Assembly: GCA_965662775.1 (NCBI GenBank)
Contig: CBFIIW010000026.1
Span: 1-14,245, forward strand
Source: UBA7985 sp002690455
GTDB taxonomy: Bacteria > Pseudomonadota > Alphaproteobacteria > UBA7985
Reading direction: 5' to 3'
DNA length: 14,245 nt
Below, one piece after another: positions 6,790 through 13,582 of this stretch. Numbering within the stretch: position 1 is the first letter of the stretch; each line of letters begins with the position of its first letter. The notes beneath the pieces were generated by a model. The model made no database searches, was not told the origin of the DNA, and saw only the letters and a list, made by a program, of their open reading frames with translations. Made by a program: the position numbers and the translations under genes.

Positions 6790-7784
6790 GCACCCCAGAA
6801 CAGCGGCGTTTAGCCGATACACTCTCGCGCGTCGACAACGACACAGCGTCCAAGGTGATGGAATGGGTCGCCTGGCTCGAAACCGAGCGCCGCGCATCGC
6901 GTCACACCATGGACGCCTACCAGCGCGACATGCGCGCCTTTGTAGAATTTTTGAGCGATCATGTTGGCGCTACGCTGACCCGTGACCACTTCGAGAGCCT
7001 GTCGTCGCGCGATATGCGCGCTTGGCTCAGCCATGAAAACGAAGACGGCAAATCGCCGGCATCCATTGCCCGCGCGCTGTCGGTCGTACGGTCCTATTTC
7101 CGTTGGACCGCGCGTCAGGGCTACATGGAAAACGATGCGGTGCTCTCCATCCGCAACCCCAAGCAGCCGACCGTCGTGCCAAAGGCGCTGACCATTTCTG
7201 AGGTCACTGACCTTTTCAAAGCCTTTGACAGCCTTGCCGACGACAAGACCCGTCGCCCGGGTGATCGCTGGATCGACCTTCGCGACCGCGCGATTTTGAT
7301 GCTCCTTTACGGCTGTGGTCTTCGGATTTCCGAAGCGCTGGAACTGAACACGGAAGACGTCACTCGGGCCCAGGAGACGGGCGCCCTGACCATCCTCGGT
7401 AAGGGCAATAAAGCACGTCAGGTGCCGTTCCTGAATACGGTTGCCGACGCCATTCGCCAGTATCGCGAAGCCTGCCCGTTCGCTGAAGATCCGAGCATGC
7501 AGCTGTTCCGCGGCGCGCGCGGCGGTCGTCTCTCGCCGCGTATGATCCAGAAACGTCTGCAGGAACTGCGGGTCCGCCTGAACCTGCCCGAAGGCACCAC
7601 GCCACACGCGCTGCGCCACTCCTACGCCACGCACCTGCTTGGCAACGGCGCTGATCTCCGTGCGATCCAGGAACTGCTGGGACACTCGGCTCTGTCAACC
7701 ACGCAGCGATATACCGATGTCGACACCGAACGTCTGCTCCAGACCTACCGCGACGCGCATCCGCGCGCTGCCGGTCCACAATAA
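6786..7784 (+). CDS. xerC: XerC, tyrosine site-specific recombinase
   Basis: XerC acts with XerD at the dif site, under FtsK control, to resolve chromosome dimers before cell division. The 332-residue protein has the SAM-like core-binding domain at about 20-115 (ETERRASRHTMDAYQRDMR) and the catalytic domain after about 130. All catalytic residues are visible: Arg180 (YGCGLRISEALEL), Lys206 (GKGNKARQVPF), His274 and Arg277 (PHALRHSYATHLL), His300 (ELLGHSALSTTQRYT) and the nucleophile Tyr309. The start ATG overlaps the DUF484 stop, which favours xerC over a generic phage integrase, as does the housekeeping neighbourhood. XerD is the main alternative because the two paralogues are similar, but DUF484 linkage points to XerC. 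Two hairpins follow the stop. Confidence 0.95.
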   Translation: MSTPEQRRLADTLSRVDNDTASKVMEWVAWLETERRASRHTMDAYQRDMRAFVEFLSDHVGATLTRDHFESLSSRDMRAWLSHENEDGKSPASIARALSVVRSYFRWTARQGYMENDAVLSIRNPKQPTVVPKALTISEVTDLFKAFDSLADDKTRRPGDRWIDLRDRAILMLLYGCGLRISEALELNTEDVTRAQETGALTILGKGNKARQVPFLNTVADAIRQYREACPFAEDPSMQLFRGARGGRLSPRMIQKRLQELRVRLNLPEGTTPHALRHSYATHLLGNGADLRAIQELLGHSALSTTQRYTDVDTERLLQTYRDAHPRAAGPQ

Positions 7785-7830
7785 AGGCCCGAACCGGCGG
7801 ATGATCCGGCTGGTCTGGTAAACCGGGCCT
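7785..7830. repeat. Inverted repeat directly after the xerC stop
   Basis: AGGCCCG (7785-7791) starts at the base after the TAA and pairs with CGGGCCT (7824-7830). A smaller CCGG/CCGG pair (7794-7797 and 7806-7809) lies inside, so a branched fold is possible. There is no T-run, so it is not a classical terminator. It may protect the mRNA 3' end or slow the polymerase before the real terminator about 80 bases on. Confidence 0.45.
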
Positions 7831-7912
7831 GCTTGCATCCGCCGTCCATCGCGCCTGTCAGGATGGCCCTTCGATAGTGAACTGAGGGTGCCTTCTCTTC
7901 TCAAACACTATG

Positions 7913-7944
7913 CGGCGTTCCCTCCCCGGAACGCCGTTTTTTTT
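7913..7944 (+). terminator. Intrinsic terminator of the DUF484-xerC unit
   Basis: A perfect 9-bp stem, CGGCGTTCC (7913-7921) with GGAACGCCG (7928-7936), has a six-base CTCCCC loop and is followed by eight T (7937-7944). It ends the xerC transcript and separates it from the lipoprotein gene. It also argues against any start of that gene before 7945. Confidence 0.92.
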
Positions 7945-8001
7945 GCTCTAGACTTGCCTGTCTGCCCAGATCGTCTAAGCCTGAACGCACTTGGACAGGG
8001 G

Positions 8002-9024
8002 ATGCTCTTTGTGAGTAAGGCATTGATTCGCATAATTTTTTTGGTGGGCGCTGTGGGGCTCTTTGGTTTGGTGGGCTGCGGTGAGTCCAGCCTGCCAACC
8101 ATTAGTCTTGTGCCGTCGGCGGCGAGCAATCCGCGTCTTTCATCGGCTGTGCTAGGCGAGGCAGACAACGAATTTGCCGCCACGGGGGCGGAGTGTGGCA
8201 TCGACCGGCGGCAGGTGGCGACCATGGTCTACCTGCCCATGGGGGAAGATTTGGGCGAGGGCATCTTGGGCTGCGTCCGCCTGCGGGCACCGGCGCGGGT
8301 TCGTGACAGCGACCTGCACAGCCGCCTGTGGTCCATAACACGCGCACTGATCCCCGATGCAGACGAGTTGCGGATTGAGCGCTTCATTGTCGCGCAGGAC
8401 GGCCGCACCGACACGCTGGCCTTTGTCGCATCACTGGACGACACGGGGCAGGGTTGGGAATACGGGATCAATCTGGTCGATCTCAACCTGATTGATCGCA
8501 CGGTGTTTGAGGAGCTGTTGAGTACCATCGTGCACGAATACGCCCACATCCTGACCCTCAACGAGACGCAGGTGGACTATGATGCAGTGCTGCTGGCGGC
8601 CTACACCGATATGGAAATGTCTGATGCTGAATATGATGCGCTGGTGGAGCAGGTCGAGGCTGACTGCAGCCAGGCAATAGGTATCTTTGATGGCGAGGTC
8701 TGTTTCCGGCCGGGCTCACACCTTTATGCCTTTCACCGGGTTTTCTGGGATGGCTATGGGGAGAATGCGTTGGAGCGGGGCTTTGACGGCAGCCTGTTCA
8801 GCGACCATGGTCTGGACTTCGTCAACGACTACGCTGCGACCTCACCGACGGAAGACTTTGCCGAGAGCTTTTCGGCATGGCTCCTACGAGAGCATGAGGC
8901 TTTCATGATCACTGAACAGGTTGAAGCCAAGTTTGACTTCTTCGAGGGGCGTCCCGACTTGGTGGCGGTTCGGGATCAGATAGCGGCGGGCATTGACCAG
9001 GTTCGCGGCGAGAGGCTGTTCTGA
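8002..9024 (+). CDS. Lipoprotein with a lethal-factor-like (ATLF-type) zinc metallopeptidase site
   Basis: The 340-residue protein starts with a lipoprotein signal: Lys/Arg, a hydrophobic run IIFLVGAVGLFG, then the lipobox LVGC with Cys26, so it should be lipid-anchored facing the periplasm. A low-complexity linker follows. HEYAH at 178-182 is a zinc motif of HExxH type. About 100 residues on lies YAATSPTEDFAESF (277-290), where Glu284 is the likely third ligand and Tyr277 sits seven residues before it. This spacing matches anthrax lethal factor, where Tyr728 precedes Glu735. It is therefore probably an active peptidase, substrate unknown. The cysteines at 65, 91, 222 and 234 may form disulfides. 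The start is uncertain: GTG at 8011 has AGGGG 9 bases ahead and gives a neater signal, while the ATG at 8002 has only GGA. A still earlier start would run through the terminator. The gene stands alone and converges on the acyl-CoA synthetase gene. Confidence 0.8.
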   Translation: MLFVSKALIRIIFLVGAVGLFGLVGCGESSLPTISLVPSAASNPRLSSAVLGEADNEFAATGAECGIDRRQVATMVYLPMGEDLGEGILGCVRLRAPARVRDSDLHSRLWSITRALIPDADELRIERFIVAQDGRTDTLAFVASLDDTGQGWEYGINLVDLNLIDRTVFEELLSTIVHEYAHILTLNETQVDYDAVLLAAYTDMEMSDAEYDALVEQVEADCSQAIGIFDGEVCFRPGSHLYAFHRVFWDGYGENALERGFDGSLFSDHGLDFVNDYAATSPTEDFAESFSAWLLREHEAFMITEQVEAKFDFFEGRPDLVAVRDQIAAGIDQVRGERLF

Positions 9025-9099
9025 AACCCGAAATTCAAGCGTAAAATCTTATGCAGATGGGACACAGCGGCGGTGCAGCGGCGAACAGGCTGGGGTTGC

Positions 9100-10761
9100 C
9101 TAGGCGCCCGCGTCACCCTTTGCGCGCCGTGCATCAATGCGGCGTAGCACACCGCGCTGGATCTTGCCGGTGATGGTCATGGGAAGATCGTCGATGAAGC
9201 AAATATCGCGGGGGTAGGCGTGCGCAGAGAGGCGCGTGCGGACGTGTTCCTGCAACTGATCCTTCAGCCTGTCATCAGCGCTGGTCCCGGCCGCCGGGAC
9301 CACGTAGGCCACGACGATTTCCCCTCGATCCGGGTCTTGGCGACCGATAACGCCGGAGAACTGCACGGTGGCGTGGGTCTGCAGGCATTCTTCAATCTCC
9401 GCCGGGCCAATGCGATAGCCTGCTGACGAAATGACGTCGTCGTTGCGGCCTTCGAACCAGAAGTAGCCCTCCCGATCGCGGTAGCCGCGGTCGCCGAGGA
9501 TACACCAGTCGCCGATGAACTTTTCCGCTGTCTTGGCGGGTAGGCGGAAGTATTCGAGAAACAACACCGGGTCCGGGCGCCTGACGGCTATATTGCCGAC
9601 TTCGCCTGCGGGCATAACCACGCCTTCGTCGTCGACGATGGCGACATAGTGGCCCGGCACGGCCCGCCCCATGAAGCCGGGTTTAATGTCCATGATTTCA
9701 TGACAGTTCGAGATGATGAGGTTGACCTCTGTTTGTCCGTAAAACTCGTTAACAGGGCGGCCGAACACCGCCTGTGACCACGCCTGTAACGGGGCACCGA
9801 GGCGTTCGCCGCCACTGCCGATTGAGCGTAACTCCACACCGGGAACAGGGCGCTCAATCGCTTTGGCCATGAACTTAAGAGCGGTCGGTGGCAGGAAGGC
9901 GTTTCTGACCCTGTGCCGCGCCATGAGGTCGAAGGCAGCGTCGGGGTCAAACTTGCCAAAGCGCCGCGCAACAACGGGCACGCCGAGGTATAGTGCTGGG
10001 AGCAAAACGTCGAGCAGGCCGCCGATCCACGACCAGTCGGCTGGTGTCCAGAAGCGGTCGCCGGGGCGCGGCATAAAGTTCTGTGGGAGTTCCACACCGG
10101 GCAGGTGGCCGAGCAGGACCCGGTGTGCGTGGACGGCACCCTTGGGAGGACCTTCGGTGCCGCTGGTGAAAATGATGAAGGCGCGATCATCGGCGCGGGT
10201 TTGGACCGGGTCAAAGCTGTCCCGTGCCGGGTAGACGAACTCGGTCCACCCCTGCGCCTGATCCGTGGAGCCATCGACTGAAATCACGGCGGTCAGAGAC
10301 GGTAGATTGTCATGGTCAACCTGAGCGGCACCGGTCGCATTGGTCACCAGAAACCGGGCCTCGGCGGCGCGCAGGCGGAAGTTGAGCGCGTCTTCGCCAA
10401 ACAGTTCAAACAGCGGCACGGTGATGAGCCCGGCTTTGAGTGCGCCAAGGTGAGCGGCGGCGGTTTCCACCCGCTGGGGCAGATGGACACCGACGCGGTC
10501 GCCCACCCGGGCGCCAGCAGCGGTCAATGCATTGGCGAAGCGGTTGGCAAGCCGGTCGAGGGCCAGAAAGCTCCACTCGCGGATGCTGCCGTCTTCTTGC
10601 TCGTCGATGATTGCGATCCGGTCTGGGTCTGCCTTGGCCCAGAACCCGGTTGTCGCCGCTCCGATGTTGAAAGTCTCCGGGATCTGCCACTGAAAACCGC
10701 GCACCAGCTCCTTGTATGGCTGGGCGGAAAGCAGGGCACGCGACGGGACATCCTTTTTCAT
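9100..10761 (-). CDS. AMP-forming acyl-CoA synthetase (medium-chain or organic-acid type)
   Basis: This enzyme joins a carboxylic acid to CoA through an acyl-adenylate. The 553 residues carry the full ANL-superfamily motif set: the P-loop FTSGTEGPPKGAVHAHR (198-214), WTPADWSWIGGL (238-249), YGQTE (341-345, ATP binding), LGDRGYRDREGYFWFEGRND (422-441), the hinge and A8 region SAGYRIGPAEIEE (446-458) and Lys533 in ITGKIQRG, the adenylation lysine. WTPADWSWIGG and the general look resemble the ACSM/medium-chain group more than true acetyl-CoA synthetase. The substrate cannot be read from sequence. The gene diverges from the liv-like transporter across 365 bases. Liv-type transporters beside acyl-CoA synthetases are common in Proteobacteria, so it may act on the imported compound. 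No strong ribosome binding site is visible before the ATG. Confidence 0.92.
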   Translation of the reverse strand: MKKDVPSRALLSAQPYKELVRGFQWQIPETFNIGAATTGFWAKADPDRIAIIDEQEDGSIREWSFLALDRLANRFANALTAAGARVGDRVGVHLPQRVETAAAHLGALKAGLITVPLFELFGEDALNFRLRAAEARFLVTNATGAAQVDHDNLPSLTAVISVDGSTDQAQGWTEFVYPARDSFDPVQTRADDRAFIIFTSGTEGPPKGAVHAHRVLLGHLPGVELPQNFMPRPGDRFWTPADWSWIGGLLDVLLPALYLGVPVVARRFGKFDPDAAFDLMARHRVRNAFLPPTALKFMAKAIERPVPGVELRSIGSGGERLGAPLQAWSQAVFGRPVNEFYGQTEVNLIISNCHEIMDIKPGFMGRAVPGHYVAIVDDEGVVMPAGEVGNIAVRRPDPVLFLEYFRLPAKTAEKFIGDWCILGDRGYRDREGYFWFEGRNDDVISSAGYRIGPAEIEECLQTHATVQFSGVIGRQDPDRGEIVVAYVVPAAGTSADDRLKDQLQEHVRTRLSAHAYPRDICFIDDLPMTITGKIQRGVLRRIDARRAKGDAGA

Positions 10762-10981
10762 GGCGGTAGTCTAGGTGAGATTTGAGTGCTGTGGTAGGTG
10801 GGATGTTAAATTGCCAGAAGATGGGTTGCGCCGACCTTGTCTCGACCGCTTCGCGGTCTTCGCCAATGCGTCGCGCACCTCTATCGCCCTGTATCGCCTT
10901 GCAAAAGCCCGCTTCGAAGGTCGCAACTGTACTGATCCGCTCGTCGGGTTGTATCCGATCTCCATCAGGCTTCTTATGGCG

Positions 10982-10991
10982 AAAACGTTTT
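10982..10991. promoter_or_regulatory. AAAACGTTTT palindrome, possible operator
   Basis: AAAACGTTTT is a perfect 10-base palindrome lying 30 bases before the TACAAT box and 135 bases before the permease start. Its CG centre with A/T arms is like the operator core of LacI-family regulators. No regulator gene is in the window, so the role is a guess. Confidence 0.3.
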
Positions 10992-11079
10992 ACTCATTAC
11001 GGCAGAGCAATCGCTGGCGCATACAATCTAAACAACATAGCTCTTGAGATGCCGCTCGGACCTGTGCTCTAACAGGGCC

Positions 11080-11103
11080 GACCCAAGGAACGGGGTCACT
11101 TTT
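11080..11103 (+). promoter_or_regulatory. Leader hairpin before the permease ribosome binding site
   Basis: GACCC (11080-11084) pairs with GGGTC (11093-11097) around an eight-base loop, followed by ACTTTT. It ends just before the GGAGG site at 11113. It could be a weak attenuator or only a chance pairing. Confidence 0.25.
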
Positions 11104-11112
11104 CTTCAAGAT

Positions 11113-11117
11113 GGAGG
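11113..11117 (+). promoter_or_regulatory. Ribosome binding site that decides the LivH-like start
   Basis: GGAGG lies 9 bases before the GTG at 11127. A TTG at 11118 is in frame but directly touches this site, leaving no room for the ribosome, so the GTG is the better start and gives MELFSGVSEW. Confidence 0.75.
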
Positions 11118-11126
11118 TTGCGCTCG

Positions 11127-12143
11127 GTGGAACTTTTTTCCGGAGTTTCAGAATGGTTTTTTCAAGATCTTATCGGCGGAAACTGGACGTTCTACCTGCA
11201 AAATATGCCCCGACTGCTTGTGGCTGGCCTCCTCGAAGGTATGATTCTCGCGATCATCGCGCTTGCTTTCGTGCTCATCTACCGGACGACTGAAATCGTC
11301 AACTTTGCGCAGGGTGATTTCATGGCCCTGTCGATATTCATCATGCTGGTGCTGACCCAGTGGATCGGCCCGGAAATGGTCTATGGCGTCTATCCCGATG
11401 GTCCGTGGTCGATGCTGGTGCCCTGGCTGATTTCGGCGTTCCTGACCATCGTGCTGATGGTGGGTTTTTCGATTGGTGCTGACCTGCTGATTTTCCGGAA
11501 TCTCGCCGGACAGTCGCCTTTGGCTATCGTCATTATAACCATTGCGCTGGGCTTCATTATCCGCAACGGCCTCGACGTCGTGGTCAAGCCGGACGCCGCG
11601 GCCAGCGTGCCATTCCCACTGGCCAAGCGCTACAATTTCGACCTCGGATTTTTCAGCATCGATGTTTCCGAGCTGATCACGCTGATCGCTGTGCCGGCGC
11701 TGCTGGTCACTGTTGTGCTGTTCCTCAACCGGACCAAGGTCGGTGTCGCCGTTCAGGCCAGCAGCCAAAACCAGATGGCGGCTTACTACATGGGCATTCC
11801 TGTCCCACTGCTGAATACGATGGTCTGGGGGGTCGCAGGCGCGCTGACCGCCTGTGCGGGGATACTGTTCGCGCTCAACGACACCGCCAGGGTAAACAGC
11901 GCTGTGGGCCTGACGCTACAGGGCGGGATCCTAGCCTACGCTGCGGCCATCGCGGGGGGCTTTGGTTCCATCTCTGGCGCCATCCTCGCTGCCATTCTTC
12001 TCGGCATTACCCACCAAATGCTGCAAGGTGCGCCAGGCGTGCCATCGTTTGTAGGGGTAAATGCGCCCATCCTGTTCCTGCTGGCGATCCTGTTCCTGCG
12101 GCCCGGGGGTCTGATTTCTCAGATTCAGGTCAAGAAAGTCTGA
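11127..12143 (+). CDS. Liv-type ABC transporter permease, LivH-like
   Basis: This 338-residue inner-membrane protein is one of two permeases of a branched-chain amino acid (HAAT family) type importer. Family marks are visible: IYRTTEIVNFAQGDFMAL (51-68), the ATPase-contact loop with VAVQASSQNQMAAYYMGIPV (207-226), GVAGALTACAGILFA (235-249), and GGFGSISGAILAAILLG (277-293), ending in LRPGGL. About eight hydrophobic segments are seen. Compared with a typical LivH of about 300 residues it has an N-terminal extension of about 25 residues with an amphipathic look (EWFFQDLIGGNWTFYLQN) and a longer periplasmic loop near 80-98. It is first in the transporter operon, 24 bases before the second permease. 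The true substrate may be an amino acid, a carboxylic acid, an amide or urea; the sequence does not decide. Confidence 0.93.
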   Translation: MELFSGVSEWFFQDLIGGNWTFYLQNMPRLLVAGLLEGMILAIIALAFVLIYRTTEIVNFAQGDFMALSIFIMLVLTQWIGPEMVYGVYPDGPWSMLVPWLISAFLTIVLMVGFSIGADLLIFRNLAGQSPLAIVIITIALGFIIRNGLDVVVKPDAAASVPFPLAKRYNFDLGFFSIDVSELITLIAVPALLVTVVLFLNRTKVGVAVQASSQNQMAAYYMGIPVPLLNTMVWGVAGALTACAGILFALNDTARVNSAVGLTLQGGILAYAAAIAGGFGSISGAILAAILLGITHQMLQGAPGVPSFVGVNAPILFLLAILFLRPGGLISQIQVKKV

Positions 12144-12167
12144 AGCGGGGCGGAGAAAAGAAAAGCC

Positions 12168-13562
12168 ATGCGGTTCCAGTTTAAGCAAAGCTACAACGCT
12201 GACATCAACCTGTTCCGGGATAGCCTCGCGGTGCGCGATTATCTGATCGTGCTCGCGGTCTTCCTGCTTGCGCCCATGATCATGCTCAACTCGGGTGGCG
12301 GCTCCACTCTGCTCGACTTCGGCACCAAGATCTTGATCTTTTCAATCGGCGGGTTGGGCATGATGATCCTGACCGGCTTCACCGGGGTGGTCAGCCTTGG
12401 ACATGCTGCCTTCATGCTTCTCGGAGCCTATATCTATCACTACATGCTAAACCTTGTCGGCCTTGATACCTTCGGACTGTGGGCGATCATCAGCGGGCTG
12501 ATTACCGCGGTCATCGTGGCTGTCATTGGCTACATTGTTGCCCGACCGGCGCTCCGCATGACGGGAATCTTCCTTTCTATCGCCTCGTTGCTGTTCTTCG
12601 AACTGGTCAACGGTATGCTCACCAACGTTGGCGGCTTCACGGTCGATAAGCTGGTGGTCAGCGATACGTGGGTGCACACCTTCTGGCTCGGGGTCATGGA
12701 TCTGTTGCGGACGGAAATCTCCCTGTTCGACCGTGTGGTCTGGTGGAACCCGCTGAGCTGGCTGCAAGGACTCTACAACGCTCTGATCCAGTTCGACGTG
12801 ATCATCGCCGGTCGGGCTGAAGCCCCGCAGTTGCGGGTCGCCGCCCATGGCCTGCATCTCTACTACGTGAGTCTGGTTCTGCTGATCGTCGGCCTGTGGA
12901 TCACCCGAAACATCACCCGCAGCCCGCTGGGCCGGGGTTTGGTCGCGATCCGGGACAGCGAAGTCTCTGCGCGCTGCATGGGCATCGACGTCAAGCACGG
13001 AAAGTGCCTCGCCATGGCCATCAGTGCTGGTTTCACGGCTGTTGCAGGCATCCTGTTTGCCTACTCCATCGATGGAGAATTTCAGGCTGGAAAGGTCGGC
13101 GACGGCTCCATCACGCTAGTTGAGAGCATCGTGCTGTTGCTGATCGTCGTGGTCGGCGGACTGGGCTCGATTCACGGTGCCATTCTGGGCGCCATCACTT
13201 ACATTGGCCTGCGCTTCATCCTATTCGAATACATCATCAACTTCGAAGACATCGCCCACTTCATTCACGCTGGCATGCCCTTCACCGAAGACTTCCTCTC
13301 GGGCAAGAAAACCTATGTCGCCGAGGGCGTTGTCGATCACATTCAGTTATTCTTTGGCAGCGTTGCTGATTACCTCGCGGGGGTTGCCGTGCTCGGTGAC
13401 ATTCTGTTTGGCCTGCTGCTCATCATCATCCTTTCCTACGAGCCGCTGGGCCTGTTCGCGCGCTACCGTAAGAGTGCGGCCTACTTTGACTTCTTCCCGT
13501 TCTACCGGCGCAACACCTTCCGCCGCCAGCGCGCCTACGCCAAAACCGACCGGTTGCATTAA
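12168..13562 (+). CDS. Liv-type ABC transporter permease, LivM-like, enlarged
   Basis: This 464-residue protein is the second permease. LivM marks are present: GFTGVVSLGHAAFMLLGAY (70-88), the ATPase-contact loop LGRGLVAIRDSEVSARCMGI (254-273), AISAGFTAVAGILFAYSIDG (284-303) and GGLGSIHGAILGA (330-342). It is 100 or more residues longer than most LivM proteins. The extra length lies in two stretches: about 155-230, rich in tryptophan (WVHTFWLGVMDLL, VVWWNPLSWLQ), and about 350-405 (FEYIINFEDIAHFIHAGMPF and after), both probably outside the membrane or re-entrant. A basic C-terminal tail (RYRKSAAYFDFFPFYRRNTFRRQ) should be cytoplasmic. GGAG at 12152-12155 lies 12 bases before the ATG, a rather long spacing. 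The ATPase gene follows 20 bases after the stop. Confidence 0.93.
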   Translation: MRFQFKQSYNADINLFRDSLAVRDYLIVLAVFLLAPMIMLNSGGGSTLLDFGTKILIFSIGGLGMMILTGFTGVVSLGHAAFMLLGAYIYHYMLNLVGLDTFGLWAIISGLITAVIVAVIGYIVARPALRMTGIFLSIASLLFFELVNGMLTNVGGFTVDKLVVSDTWVHTFWLGVMDLLRTEISLFDRVVWWNPLSWLQGLYNALIQFDVIIAGRAEAPQLRVAAHGLHLYYVSLVLLIVGLWITRNITRSPLGRGLVAIRDSEVSARCMGIDVKHGKCLAMAISAGFTAVAGILFAYSIDGEFQAGKVGDGSITLVESIVLLLIVVVGGLGSIHGAILGAITYIGLRFILFEYIINFEDIAHFIHAGMPFTEDFLSGKKTYVAEGVVDHIQLFFGSVADYLAGVAVLGDILFGLLLIIILSYEPLGLFARYRKSAAYFDFFPFYRRNTFRRQRAYAKTDRLH

Positions 13563-13582
13563 GGGTGGTGGGGACAACTGAC

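Larger units (their letters stand above)
10762..11126. promoter_or_regulatory. Divergent control region of acyl-CoA synthetase and liv-like operon
   Basis: These 365 bases hold no convincing gene: the short frames on both strands match nothing and lack ribosome binding sites. A hairpin GACCGC-TTC-GCGGTC lies at 10844-10858. A palindrome lies at 10982-10991 and a hairpin at 11080-11097, listed separately. TACAAT at 11022-11027 is a good -10 candidate for the permease operon, but the best upstream box, TTACGG at 10997-11002, is weak and 19 bases away. The last part contains GGAGG at 11113-11117, the ribosome binding site of the first permease gene. Confidence 0.5.

Noticed and set aside
6810..7685. 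291-codon open frame on the minus strand
   Set aside because: It is long but fully antisense to xerC, which has all catalytic residues. Long antisense frames are common in GC-rich genes.
7888..8001. Upstream extension of the lipoprotein gene from a GTG/ATG-like start near 7888
   Set aside because: It would translate through a strong terminator and place about 40 residues ahead of a lipoprotein signal peptide that must be N-terminal.
10771..10965. 64-codon minus-strand frame in the synthetase/transporter gap
   Set aside because: It is basic and low in complexity, has no ribosome binding site, and overlaps other short frames in both directions. No coding evidence.
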